From Streptomyces sp. NBC_00576 (GTDB lineage Bacteria; Actinomycetota; Actinomycetes; Streptomycetales; Streptomycetaceae), in NCBI RefSeq assembly GCF_036345175.1, contig NZ_CP107780.1, forward strand, positions 1,364,001 through 1,428,000: a stretch of 64,000 nucleotides of DNA, in the 5' to 3' direction. Shown piece by piece: positions 7,655-15,464 of the stretch (the stretch's first letter is position 1; the number at the start of each line of letters is the position of its first letter). Below the pieces are notes generated by a model, which did no database searches, was not told where the DNA came from, and saw nothing but the letters and a program-made list of their open reading frames with translations. A program made the position numbers and the translations under genes.

Positions 7655-9060
7655 GCCGTGCTCCCTTCGCCGAGCAGGGCTTCGCGGGCTGTCTCGCGGT
7701 TGATCTGGAGGTCTCGCGCGATGGTCGCGGCGAGGGCGGCTTCGCCCGGGGTGTGGCCGTGGCCGGCGTACTGCCAGTCCGTCAGGACGAGGACGGTGTC
7801 CGGCTCGCGGTCGTCCAGGCCGAGGACGGAAGCCTCCTGTGCGGCGCGGTAGTCGGCACGTTCCTGGCGGAGGGCGCCGAGGGTGGTTGAGTAGGTTCGC
7901 GACTTGGACGAGAAGTGTCCGCGGAAGCCGAGCATGTGTGCCCAGACCCAAAGACGCCGGTCCGGATAGAGGCCGTCCAGGTCGCGGCACGCGGTGATGA
8001 GCCGCCGGGTGTGGTCGGGCACCTGGTGGCGGTCGAGTTCGGAGAGTTCACCGATGCGGCGGTCCAGGGTGCCGGTGTTCTCCGCGGCTTTGGTGGCGTA
8101 CTTGGCCACGTACGAGGCAACGGCCTGTTCGGTGACGTCGGAGCCGTCGCCGAAGGCCTTGACCGGGCGGACGTCGAGCTGTCGGCCCCATCGGAACGTT
8201 CGGGCGGGTTGGTCGTCGGCAGCCGGGACCGAGACGGACGTGTACGAGTGCGCGGCGGCGGCACATATCGCGTCCGTGAGCAGGTCGACGGTGGCCCAGG
8301 CGGGCGGCGGTGTCCCGGTCCCCTCCGGGCCGTCGAGGCGTACGACAGCGTGGAAGTGCAGGGCCCCGCGCTTCTGGAACTCGGCCACCTTGCCGTACGA
8401 GACGCGCAGATGGTCGGCGAGTTCCCGGCGGGCCAGGCCGGCGCGGGCGGCGAGTTCGCGGCGGAGTCGGGTGGTGAAGCGCTGCCAGAGCTGTCCGGCG
8501 TGATTGTTGAACAGGACGGCGCCCGCGTAGTCGTAGGTGTCCGGGTCGAGGGCGGTGCCCAACTCCGGTGCGTCGGAGGCGTGTCGGGTGCCGCAGCGGC
8601 AGGAGTTGCCGTGATCGGGCCGGTTGTGGACCGGGCCGAAGGACGGGGCGGTGAGGGTGGCGAAGACGCGGGGGTGGTCGCGGACGGTGGCGGGGATGTC
8701 GCGGCGGTCGTCTCCGGCGAGCCCTGCGCGGATGAGGTGGTAGGTGTCGCCCGCGTAGGTCCAGGCGCAGGCCGGGCAGCGTGAGGCGCGACGGTTGCCG
8801 CAGGCGAGGCGGAGGCGTCCACCCGGCTCGTTCTCGGTGGAGTAGTGGTGCAGGGTCTCGCCGGTGGTCTTGTCCTTGGTGAGAGTCCAGCCGGTCAGGT
8901 GGATCGGGTCGGAGCAGCCGCCGGTGCGGCGGATCTGGTCTTCCCAGCGGCTGTAGTCGGAGGCCGAGGCCACCCGGAGGAGGTCTCGGAGGGCGGTGGG
9001 GTCGAGCGGTTGGGCGGGCGTAGGCGCCTTCTGTGTCGCGGGTGAGGCCCGGTGGGCCAT
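7651..9060 (-). CDS. repSA: AICE replication initiator (RepSA-like)
   Basis: 469 residues from ATG at 9058-9060. A zinc-type CPAC in NRRASRCPACAWTY, the HUH-type motif RGALHFHAVVRLDG in mid-protein and the later segment EQAVASYVAKYATKAAE are hallmarks of the actinomycete replication initiator family used by pSAM2. It would nick the AICE origin as a rolling-circle initiator after excision. A start 66 codons upstream would add a low-complexity leader overlapping spdD and is rejected. It is the first gene of the rep-xis-int overlap chain. No activator equivalent to pSAM2 Pra was recognised nearby. Confidence 0.9.
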   Translation of the reverse strand: MAHRASPATQKAPTPAQPLDPTALRDLLRVASASDYSRWEDQIRRTGGCSDPIHLTGWTLTKDKTTGETLHHYSTENEPGGRLRLACGNRRASRCPACAWTYAGDTYHLIRAGLAGDDRRDIPATVRDHPRVFATLTAPSFGPVHNRPDHGNSCRCGTRHASDAPELGTALDPDTYDYAGAVLFNNHAGQLWQRFTTRLRRELAARAGLARRELADHLRVSYGKVAEFQKRGALHFHAVVRLDGPEGTGTPPPAWATVDLLTDAICAAAAHSYTSVSVPAADDQPARTFRWGRQLDVRPVKAFGDGSDVTEQAVASYVAKYATKAAENTGTLDRRIGELSELDRHQVPDHTRRLITACRDLDGLYPDRRLWVWAHMLGFRGHFSSKSRTYSTTLGALRQERADYRAAQEASVLGLDDREPDTVLVLTDWQYAGHGHTPGEAALAATIARDLQINRETAREALLGEGSTA

Positions 9061-9148
9061 GCTGGAGGTTCCTTCCGGTTGCGAGATCGGACAGGGACGG
9101 CTCCCGGGCGGCGGATGCTTGGCGGTATCAGGGCCGCCCGGGGGCCGG

Positions 9149-9466
9149 TCAGCGTCGCTTGGCGTCGGAGGCGAGCAGGGAACGCAGGACGACGGCGCAG
9201 ACGGCAACGGACGCGCCGGTGATAGCGACCGCCAGAAGCAGTGAAACGAGGACGGCACCGAGGACCAGGACCACAGCCGTGCCGGCGCCGACGAGCGCGA
9301 GCGTGGTGCCCGGGGTGAGCTGAACTACCGGGCGGGACGGGGCCGGGGCGACGGGCATCGGCGGCGTGTACGGGGTGCCCGGGGTGATGGTGGTCGGCTG
9401 GATGACGGCGGGCGGGGTAGTCAGGCCGGTGGGCTGAGGCATGGTCGGGAACTTGGGCCGGAACAT
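9149..9466 (-). CDS. spdD: SpdD-like spread/transfer membrane protein
   Basis: 105 residues. A Pro/Thr-rich N-terminus (residues 1-50) is followed by two adjacent hydrophobic stretches (about 52-72 and 75-95: LALVGAGTAVVLVLGAVLVS and LLLAVAITGASVAVCAVVL) and a short basic tail. This is the layout of SpdD proteins of Streptomyces plasmids, which help intramycelial spread of transferred DNA. The start is ATG at 9464-9466. It sits between the other spd genes and rep on the same strand. Confidence 0.7.
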   Translation of the reverse strand: MFRPKFPTMPQPTGLTTPPAVIQPTTITPGTPYTPPMPVAPAPSRPVVQLTPGTTLALVGAGTAVVLVLGAVLVSLLLAVAITGASVAVCAVVLRSLLASDAKRR

Positions 9467-9486
9467 GGGCCGTTGACCTTTCGCGG

Positions 9487-9642
9487 TTACTTGACGGCGG
9501 TGTCGATGACGGGGGCCAGGACGCTGTCGGCGAGGAGGAATCCGCCGAGGAGCAGTACGGCGATGAGCCACCAGGGCGGGCGGATGAGCTTCACGCCGAG
9601 GTAGCCGACGGCGAGGAGCGCGAACCAGAGCGGGACCTGCAC
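9487..9642 (-). CDS. Small membrane protein of the AICE transfer module
   Basis: 51 residues from GTG at 9640-9642, preceded by a GGAGACC ribosome-site-like stretch. Almost entirely hydrophobic: VPLWFALLAVGYLGVKLI, then PPWWLIAVLLLGGFLLADSV, giving two membrane segments separated by a short basic turn. Small proteins of this type recur between spdB and spdD in Streptomyces integrative elements and are presumed to assist plasmid spread. Function not demonstrated. Confidence 0.7.
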   Translation of the reverse strand: MQVPLWFALLAVGYLGVKLIRPPWWLIAVLLLGGFLLADSVLAPVIDTAVK

Positions 9643-9651
9643 GTTGGTCTC

Positions 9652-9843
9652 CTAGCGGACGCGGCAGCGGTGGGTACGGGCGGCGAGCTGAGCGGCGGTC
9701 TGGCTGGAGTAGTCGGCGGACCAGCCGCAGCGGTCTGCGGTGCAGACGGCGGCGTGCACGGTCCGCCCGTTGCGGTCGCGGTGGGTGCCGATCTGCACGG
9801 GGCCGATCCGCATCACGGAGTGGAAGTTGTCGCGGGCGGGCAT
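9652..9843 (-). CDS. Mobile element transfer protein-type small protein
   Basis: 63 residues from ATG at 9841-9843. Sequence includes FHSVMRIGPVQIGTHRD, then CTADRCGW and a terminal THRCRVR. This matches the short 'mobile element transfer protein' family encoded between spdB and rep in Streptomyces plasmids and AICEs. Cys34, Cys39 and Cys60 with His58 could bind a metal. Role in transfer inferred from conserved position only. Confidence 0.7.
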   Translation of the reverse strand: MPARDNFHSVMRIGPVQIGTHRDRNGRTVHAAVCTADRCGWSADYSSQTAAQLAARTHRCRVR

Positions 9844-9862
9844 CGGGGTGTCTCCTTCCTGG

Positions 9863-10522
9863 TCAGGCGAGGTGAGCGGCGATGGCGTCGGCGAGGTGGG
9901 GCGGGACGCCGAGGCGGGAGCGCAGGGTGTCGGTGTCGATCGGGGAGCCCGTGCGAGCCCGGTAGTCGTCGGCCACCTTGCGGGCGTGGTCGACCAGGAC
10001 GGCGGGGACCGGCGGCACGGGCGCCGGGGCGGGAGTCGGGGCCGGGGCCGGAGCCGGGGCCGGCTCAGGTACGACTGCTTCCGGTAGCCGAGGCTCGGCG
10101 TCCGGGGTGTCCGGCGTGTCCGGGACGGGTGCCGGCGGAACAGGCTCCGGCGCAGCAGCCGACGAGTGAGCGAGGAGCGTGCCGCCGAGGAAGGCGAGCG
10201 CGGGCCACCCTGCGATGCCGAGACGGAGCAGCGCGGGCGGGTCGGCCAGGTCGAGGAACCCGGCGGTGGCGACGTTGGCGCCGAGGGAGGCGAACAGGGC
10301 GATGAGGAACCAGCACCAGGCCAGCCGGGACGGGCCCTCACTGCGCAGGCGCCGCCAGGCAGCGACCAAGAGCAGGTCGACACTGACCGGGTAGGCCCAC
10401 GCCTTCCAGCCGTCCTGTCCGGCAGCAGCGGCCAGGTCGTGCAGGTGGGCGAAGGACAGGGCACCGGCGATCACGGCCTGAATCAGCACCGCGTCGACAC
10501 GGATGCCGTGACGGGCACCCAT
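9863..10522 (-). CDS. spdB: SpdB-like transfer protein (DUF2637)
   Basis: 219 residues. The N-terminal 120 residues hold about four membrane segments (including DAVLIQAVIAGALSFAHLHD, FLIALFASLGANVATAGFLD and LRLGIAGWPALAFLGGTLL), typical of DUF2637/SpdB. A long Pro-Ala-rich spacer (about 123-172) follows, then a C-terminal DNA-binding-like helix-turn-helix segment (TDTLRSRLGVPPHLADAIAAHLA). Spd proteins promote distribution of the element along the recipient mycelium. The start overlaps the stop of the preceding small gene by one base (TGATG). Confidence 0.88.
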   Translation of the reverse strand: MGARHGIRVDAVLIQAVIAGALSFAHLHDLAAAAGQDGWKAWAYPVSVDLLLVAAWRRLRSEGPSRLAWCWFLIALFASLGANVATAGFLDLADPPALLRLGIAGWPALAFLGGTLLAHSSAAAPEPVPPAPVPDTPDTPDAEPRLPEAVVPEPAPAPAPAPTPAPAPVPPVPAVLVDHARKVADDYRARTGSPIDTDTLRSRLGVPPHLADAIAAHLA

Positions 10523-10728
10523 CAGGAGTCCTCACCGGGGTAGATAGGGCCGCCGTCGAAGTCGTCGCCGGACGGGAACATGCCGGGCGACGGCTCGGGC
10601 AACGAGACGGCGAGGGACGTGCTGACCGCTTCCACGAAGTCGAGGTCTGCGCCGCCCATGTCGGCGTACAGGGCGAGTTGGCCGAGGAGGAGCACGGTCC
10701 GGGCGAAGTCCTCGCAGTTCGGGCACAT
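10522..10728 (-). CDS. Small acidic AICE protein upstream of spdB
   Basis: 68 residues from the ATG at 10726-10728, chosen because a GGGAG ribosome site lies 8 bases upstream; an ATG six codons earlier has no such site. CPNC at the N-terminus could be half of a metal site. The rest is acidic and ends in a Pro/Gly/Asp-rich tail. No function recognised. Its stop overlaps the spdB start, so it belongs to the transfer operon. Confidence 0.65.
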   Translation of the reverse strand: MCPNCEDFARTVLLLGQLALYADMGGADLDFVEAVSTSLAVSLPEPSPGMFPSGDDFDGGPIYPGEDS

Positions 10729-10813
10729 GCCGAGTTCTCCCTTCATCAGGCATGGCGGGGGTAGGGACTTGGCGCGAAGACGGTCACGCCGACCGATGGG
10801 GACGAGCGAGAAA

Positions 10814-12175
10814 TCAGGCGGTGGCCGGAGAAGGCTTGGCCGACGGCACGGGAGCGGCGACGGGTCCGGCGAGGGCGGGCCGGAACGGCGCCAGCTCGGG
10901 CAGGTCCGGGGTCCGATCGGCGTGCCTGTTACAGAGGTTCACGGCCTGGCGGAGCGAGGTGTGCGGGGCACGGATGCGGTGCCAGCCGCCGGAGGAGTCG
11001 CCCGCGATGGCAATCCCCCGCATCTCGGCCGGGATCTGGATGGCGGCGAGGACGGCGTCCGGGGAGATGTCGCCGAAGGCCATGTTGGCGGAAGTCTCGT
11101 CGTTGACGCGGTGGGCGGTACGGCCGGTGAGCTGGGCGCGGAGCATGGTGATGCCCTTGCCGAGTTCGGAGCCGAAGCGCTGTCCGCAGATTTCCAGGTA
11201 GATGCCGGCGGCACGGCCGAGCTGGGCGAGGCGAACCAGGTCGGTGATGATGCGGTCCCGCCGTTTCTCCTCCTCCTTGTTGGCGTACAGGGCGAGTTCG
11301 GCAACCTCGTCGACCAGGAGGACGACCGGGGTCGGACGCAGTTCGTCGGGCAGGTCCCAGATGTCGGAGGCGATCTCCGCGTCCGGCACGTCGACGGTGA
11401 TCCGTTGCTGGGCACGGATGATCTGATAGACGTCTGCCATACGGGCCACGAGCGCGTCGAGCAGCTCGGCGGCGGTGTCGGGGTTGTCGGCCAGCGCGGA
11501 GAACCTACGAGCCAGCGGGAACAGCTCAACTCCTTGCTTGCAGTCGATGCCGACGAGGGCAACGTCCATGGGGGCGAGTCCGGCGACCAGGTTGCGTTGG
11601 TAGACGGACTTGCCTGACTCCGTGGCCCCGAGGGTGAGGGCATGAGGTATCGCCCGGTAATCGCGGTAGTGCACCGAGCCGTCCTGTCGCAGGGCGACCG
11701 GTACCCGCATGGGCCGGGTCTCGGTCGCGGCGGGCATCTGCACCCGCTTGAGCACGTCGTAGCCGGTCATCCGCACCTCTACGACGCCGGACCGCAGCTC
11801 ACGCGAGGTCACGCCGTACATCGAGAACGAGTGCCGAAGCCGGTCCGAGGCGGCGGCGACGTCGAAGGCGTCCTGGCCGGGGCGCAGCTTGAGCCGCAGG
11901 ACCAGGCCTGTACGAGTCGGCCGCAGCCGCAGAATGCGCGGCGGACGGGACTCCGGCATCGGCCGGTTGGTGGTCCGTGCCAGGACGAGCCGCCATCTCG
12001 CGGGCGGTACGGTCAGCCCGCACGCGTCCATGACGGCGCCGTACCGGACCAGAACCCGCAGCGTGGCCAGGGTGACCCCGAAGGCCAGCCAGTACCAGGC
12101 GGGGCGCCGCCACCGCAGGAGACCTGCGGCAGCGACGACCAGCACCAGAGCGACCGTGAAGCCGGTCATCATCAC
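10814..12175 (-). CDS. traSA: FtsK/SpoIIIE-like DNA translocase, conjugal transfer protein TraSA
   Basis: 453 residues. Two N-terminal membrane segments (about 5-20 and 26-45) anchor the protein. The motor domain has Walker A GATESGKS and Walker B PVVLLVDEVAEL, then a Q-rich sensor region (LAQLGRAAGIYLEICGQRF). A single hexameric translocase of this type moves double-stranded DNA between hyphae and is the only protein essential for AICE/plasmid transfer in Streptomyces. The start overlaps the stop of the upstream gene (ATGA). A C-terminal DNA-recognising helix is expected but not obvious; the tail is Pro/Ala-rich. Confidence 0.92.
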   Translation of the reverse strand: MMMTGFTVALVLVVAAAGLLRWRRPAWYWLAFGVTLATLRVLVRYGAVMDACGLTVPPARWRLVLARTTNRPMPESRPPRILRLRPTRTGLVLRLKLRPGQDAFDVAAASDRLRHSFSMYGVTSRELRSGVVEVRMTGYDVLKRVQMPAATETRPMRVPVALRQDGSVHYRDYRAIPHALTLGATESGKSVYQRNLVAGLAPMDVALVGIDCKQGVELFPLARRFSALADNPDTAAELLDALVARMADVYQIIRAQQRITVDVPDAEIASDIWDLPDELRPTPVVLLVDEVAELALYANKEEEKRRDRIITDLVRLAQLGRAAGIYLEICGQRFGSELGKGITMLRAQLTGRTAHRVNDETSANMAFGDISPDAVLAAIQIPAEMRGIAIAGDSSGGWHRIRAPHTSLRQAVNLCNRHADRTPDLPELAPFRPALAGPVAAPVPSAKPSPATA

Positions 12176-12534
12176 GCCGCCTTCGGGCCTGCGGCGGCGT
12201 TGACGTTGGCGAGCGAGGTGACCGCGACCGCGCGGAACGCGATGCCGTGCCGCTTCTGGCCGTTGAAATCGTTCTCCCAGGGCCGGGCGATCAGGCCGGT
12301 GAGCGCGACCGGCGTGCCCATTGCCAGCTCACCGCTGATCCCGGGCTCCGGGACGGTGATGGACAGGATCTCCACCTCTTCGTTCGCCGCGAACATCACG
12401 TCGACCGTCATCAGCTTCGAGCCGGACTCGATGTCCATGGCGATCTCACCCGTGCGGCGGTCCTTGACCTTGGGCTGCGGGGTCTTGGCGACCATCACGA
12501 TCGCGGCGGAGGTGTCGACGGGAATCTGACGCAC
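12172..12534 (-). CDS. Conserved AICE protein upstream of traSA
   Basis: 120 residues from GTG at 12532-12534 with a GAGGAG ribosome site. Beta-rich sequence (KLMTVDVMFAANEEVEILSI, ELAMGTPVALTGLIARPW) without membrane segments or catalytic motifs, possibly an OB-like fold. Genes like this regularly precede traSA in Streptomyces AICEs, but no function is established. As first gene of the traSA-spd operon it lies directly behind the operator palindromes at 12568-12623, so it is probably repressed by the GntR regulator. Confidence 0.75.
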   Translation of the reverse strand: MRQIPVDTSAAIVMVAKTPQPKVKDRRTGEIAMDIESGSKLMTVDVMFAANEEVEILSITVPEPGISGELAMGTPVALTGLIARPWENDFNGQKRHGIAFRAVAVTSLANVNAAAGPKAA

Positions 12535-12567
12535 AGCAGATCACTCCTCTATAGATGCTGAACTCCG

Positions 12568-12587
12568 TCACTCATGTACATGAGTGA
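12568..12587. promoter_or_regulatory. KorSA-type operator, site 1 (perfect 20-bp palindrome)
   Basis: TCACTCATGTACATGAGTGA, perfectly palindromic and centred on TGTACA, 34 bp upstream of the first transfer gene. Related sites are at 12604-12623 and 13472-13491. pSAM2 KorSA is known to bind a conserved 17-nt site at the korSA and pra promoters; this is the likely counterpart. Confidence 0.75.
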
Positions 12588-12603
12588 TATGAAGAAGAGT
12601 GCA

Positions 12604-12623
12604 TCACTCCTGTACATGAGTCA
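12604..12623. promoter_or_regulatory. KorSA-type operator, site 2
   Basis: TCACTCCTGTACATGAGTCA differs from site 1 at two positions and lies 36 bp away centre to centre (about 3.4 helical turns). It sits between the 3' end of the GntR gene and the transfer operon promoter. Confidence 0.7.
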
Positions 12624-12673
12624 ACCCGCCGCGAAGAAGAACTGGCGACGGGCTGCGGGGAGTTGGGCTGGCG

Positions 12674-13453
12674 TCAGTCGTCAGCAGGGATGCGGTACTC
12701 GAAAACGAACTGGTCAGCGGCCATGAGCGTGTCGCATACCTCGACCACGAGACCCGCGGTTGTACGAGCTTCACGGATCAGATGAACCACGGGCGCACCC
12801 GGGCTGAGGGTCAGCTCCGTGGCTTCCGCCTTCGAGGCCGGCCGCGCTTGCAGAGTCTCGGCGAACTCGGCGAACTCATGTCCGTGGTCTTCGAGTCGGG
12901 CGTAGATGCCACCGCCGCCGGGGTTCTCGGCGAACAGCTCCGGGATCTCCTTCACGACGTCCCACGGCAGGTAGGACGTAGCGGTCTCGACCGGAATGCC
13001 GTTGCGGAAGTAGAGGCGCCGGCGTGCCAGCACCTGCGTGCCGGTGGGGACTCCCAGCCGTTGCGCGGCATCCTCGGGAGCATCCATGGGCCCGATGTAG
13101 AGGACGCTGACCTTTGCGGTGGCGCCGGACTGCGCGGACTCCGCGAGGTAGGCCGCCTGTCCTCCTTGTCGGAGCGAGCGCCGGAAGCGATCGGAGGAGC
13201 GGTGCCGCACAGGAGGCCGGTTCTTCACGATCGAGCCCTTGCCGTGCCGGGTCTCGACGAGTCCACTGGCCCGGACCTCGACCATGGCCTTACGGATCGT
13301 GCCGCCGGACACGCCGTAGCGATCCACCAGCTCCGCTTCACTCGGCACCATGTCACCAGGCTTGAGAATCCCCGCCCGGATCTGCTGCACGATCTCTTCC
13401 GCGATCTGCACGTACCGAGGCCCGGCCGCGCCCCCTCCAGCAGCAGTTCCCAT
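12674..13453 (-). CDS. korSA: KorSA-like GntR/UTRA transcriptional repressor
   Basis: 259 residues from ATG at 13451-13453. N-terminal winged helix of the GntR family (RYVQIAEEIVQQIRAGILKP, PSEAELVDRYGVSGGTIRKA), then a UTRA-type effector domain of the HutC subfamily (VPTGTQVLARRRLYFRNGIP, PASKAEATELTLSPGAPVVH). pSAM2 KorSA is this type and represses its own promoter and the activator and transfer promoters. The three operator-like palindromes on both sides of this gene support autoregulation plus control of the transfer operon and the divergent Nudix gene. An upstream ATG in frame would overlap the Nudix gene and is rejected. Confidence 0.85.
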   Translation of the reverse strand: MGTAAGGGAAGPRYVQIAEEIVQQIRAGILKPGDMVPSEAELVDRYGVSGGTIRKAMVEVRASGLVETRHGKGSIVKNRPPVRHRSSDRFRRSLRQGGQAAYLAESAQSGATAKVSVLYIGPMDAPEDAAQRLGVPTGTQVLARRRLYFRNGIPVETATSYLPWDVVKEIPELFAENPGGGGIYARLEDHGHEFAEFAETLQARPASKAEATELTLSPGAPVVHLIREARTTAGLVVEVCDTLMAADQFVFEYRIPADD

Positions 13454-13471
13454 AGTCCTTCTCTGCCTCCT

Positions 13472-13491
13472 AAGCTCCTCTACATGAGTCA
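13472..13491. promoter_or_regulatory. KorSA-type operator, site 3, overlapping the Nudix start
   Basis: AAGCTCCTCTACATGAGTCA matches site 2 at 17 of 20 positions and keeps the TACATGAGTCA half intact. It lies in the 30-bp gap between the divergent korSA-like and Nudix genes and covers the Nudix ATG, so binding would block both promoters. Confidence 0.65.
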
Positions 13492-13936
13492 ACCACAGGA
13501 AGCGACAGCCCCTCCCCTGCACTCCGTGTCCGTAGCCGGAGTAGTGGTACGCGAGGACGGCCACCTCCTGGCGATCCGCCGAGCCGACAACGGCACCTGG
13601 GAACTCCCCGGCGGCATCCTCGAACTCGACGAGACCCCCGAAGCCGGCGTCGCTCGCGAGGTCCTGGAGGAGACCGGCATCCACATCGAGGTCGACGAAC
13701 TCACCGGCGTCTACAAGAACATGACCCGCGGCATCATCGCCCTGGTCTTCCGCTGCAAGCCCTCAGGCGGCACCGAGCGCACTTCCAGCGAGTCCACGGC
13801 GGTCTCGTGGCTCACGCCCGAGGAGGTCAGCGAGCGCATGTCCGAGGCTTTCGCGATCAGGTTCTTGGACGCCTTGGACGGCAACGGGCCCCATGTGCGG
13901 AGCCATGACGGACAGCACCTGACCCCAGCGGGATAA
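13484..13936 (+). CDS. pif: Nudix hydrolase, probable Pif-like immunity factor
   Basis: 150 residues. The Nudix box GGILELDETPEAGVAREVLEETG fits Gx5Ex7REUxEExGU around residues 42-65, so it should cleave nucleoside-diphosphate-X substrates. In pSAM2 the Nudix protein Pif limits redundant transfer between cells already carrying the element, and its gene sits in the same place relative to korSA. No ribosome site precedes the ATG, so the transcript may be leaderless. The start codon lies inside operator site 3. The immunity role is inferred from position and family. Confidence 0.8.
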   Translation: MSQPQEATAPPLHSVSVAGVVVREDGHLLAIRRADNGTWELPGGILELDETPEAGVAREVLEETGIHIEVDELTGVYKNMTRGIIALVFRCKPSGGTERTSSESTAVSWLTPEEVSERMSEAFAIRFLDALDGNGPHVRSHDGQHLTPAG

Positions 13937-14368
13937 GACCTTCTCTCCATCATCAAGGCGGCTCGCTCCGCTCCCCGCGCGCGGCCCGACCCCCGGCCGG
14001 GCCTGCACTCCTGTCTCCGCCCCGCTCCAGCCCGGCCGGCGCCCGTGCCGCGCTCTCGGCGATCAGCTACCTGATGTCAGAAAAGGGGCATGACGCAACT
14101 GGGGCAGTCGGCTCCACAGCTTCGACCACCTCCCCGATCAGAGTCCCGCGTCGAGCATGGCCAGGGGCACTCGCACTAAATGCGGTCGGGCCCAAAGCCT
14201 GCCCGAGTCGCCAACCAACGTACGACCCCTGGCCATGCTCGACCCCAGACCGGGCAGGCCACCGCCCAAACCCGCTCCGCCGACCTCGCCGCTTTGGGCG
14301 TCAAACCCCACGAGATCCCGTAATCTGCTAACTACAGGCACTGTAGATAGCCGCAGGTGGTGTGAGCG
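13937..14368. other. Gene-free stretch between the Nudix gene and cargo
   Basis: No coding region supported. It contains an 18-bp perfect inverted repeat (14150-14167 with 14226-14243, listed separately) and a small palindrome CTACAGGCACTGTAG at 14331-14345, just upstream of the DUF3644-type gene and possibly part of its promoter. Base composition falls sharply from GC-rich to AT-richer near 14300, marking the edge of acquired cargo. Confidence 0.5.
14150..14243. repeat. 18-bp perfect inverted repeat with 58-bp spacer
   Basis: GTCGAGCATGGCCAGGGG at 14150-14167 is the exact reverse complement of 14226-14243. There is no T-run and no gene inside. It could be the relic of a small non-autonomous element, a structured RNA, or an attachment feature. 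Confidence 0.5.
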
Positions 14369-15352
14369 ATGAACTACAAAGGCTCTTGGCGACGATTGTT
14401 CGCAAACAGCAAGTCCGCCATGGTAGGCGCCATCGAAATATACAATAAGCCGCGATTCGAATATCGCGACGAGGTCTTTGTAATACTTCTAATGAACGCT
14501 TGGGAACTACTACTCAAGGCTATCGTCTCAAAGTCGGGCGCCCGAATTTACTACCCCAAGAAGCGTGGCGAGCCATATCGGACGCTAACGTGCAGAGATG
14601 CATTTTGGCGGGCCGCCAATTCGAAGCTATGGCCAAAATCGATAGCTATACAAGCCGTAGACGCCAACATCGAACTCTTGAGCACCTACCGCGACAGCGC
14701 CGTGCACTTTTACAACAATAAGCAATTTTCGACATTGATATATTCCCTCGCTCAGACCTCCATACTAAATTATCGCGATGTAGCCTCTCAGGTTTTCGAG
14801 AAGGACATTGCGGACGAAATATCATGGCGTATCATGCCGCTGGGCATTGAAAATCCCATTGACCCAATCAAATTCATGAAGAACAACTCAAAGGAAGGAG
14901 CACAAAGTCGTGCCGTCCAAGACTTCCTAGCATTCCTCAAAGAGAAGACCGATGCGCTCGAATCAGACGGAATCGACACCGAACGACTCCTGACCGTCTT
15001 CGACGTTTCCCTGCAGTCCATCAAAAAGATCGACAAAGCTGACATCGTCGTCGGGGTCACGTCTGAAGAGTTGGCCGAGGCCATAGTGGTCTCCCGCAAG
15101 GTCGACCCTAACGTCTCACATCCGTACAGGCAGAAAGATGTGATACCAAAAATAAAGAGGGAAACGACAACATATGAGTGGCAAGCCGTCACCTTTACGC
15201 ATGGAATGCGCGAGGAATCGAAATATTGTTGGCAAGATAAGGATGCCCATCTCGTCAAGTGGTCACCGGAAGCAATACGCTACTTCAACAGCCTCAGCGA
15301 GGAGGCCATCCAAAACGCCAAAAAAGAATACTCTGCCAGGTTCAAGAAATGA
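14369..15352 (+). CDS. DUF3644-type protein, AT-rich cargo
   Basis: 327 residues, cytosolic. The N-terminal segment FVILLMNAWELLLKAIVSKSGARIYYPKK (read as residues about 37-65) is the recognisable core of DUF3644 proteins, followed by the conserved RDSAVHFYN stretch at about residue 111. The biochemical role of the family is unknown; the AWELLLKA core resembles HEPN-like all-alpha RNases, but that link is inference. The GC content is clearly lower than in neighbours and rare A/T-ending codons are common, so it was acquired recently. It converges with the membrane-protein gene at 15465-16427, of similar composition. Confidence 0.7.
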   Translation: MNYKGSWRRLFANSKSAMVGAIEIYNKPRFEYRDEVFVILLMNAWELLLKAIVSKSGARIYYPKKRGEPYRTLTCRDAFWRAANSKLWPKSIAIQAVDANIELLSTYRDSAVHFYNNKQFSTLIYSLAQTSILNYRDVASQVFEKDIADEISWRIMPLGIENPIDPIKFMKNNSKEGAQSRAVQDFLAFLKEKTDALESDGIDTERLLTVFDVSLQSIKKIDKADIVVGVTSEELAEAIVVSRKVDPNVSHPYRQKDVIPKIKRETTTYEWQAVTFTHGMREESKYCWQDKDAHLVKWSPEAIRYFNSLSEEAIQNAKKEYSARFKK

Positions 15353-15464
15353 GCTGCGGCTTGCTTCCAAAGCCTGCAAAATCGAACACCCAATGACCTC
15401 GCTCTCCCCGAGAATCTCGATCGATTCAGCATGGAACGCGAGGCCGTGGCTAGCGCCGCAATCG

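Noticed and set aside
10747..10813. Candidate clt transfer locus between transfer genes
   Set aside because: No tandem 8-bp repeats of the kind bound by TraB/TraSA proteins could be seen in the short gap.
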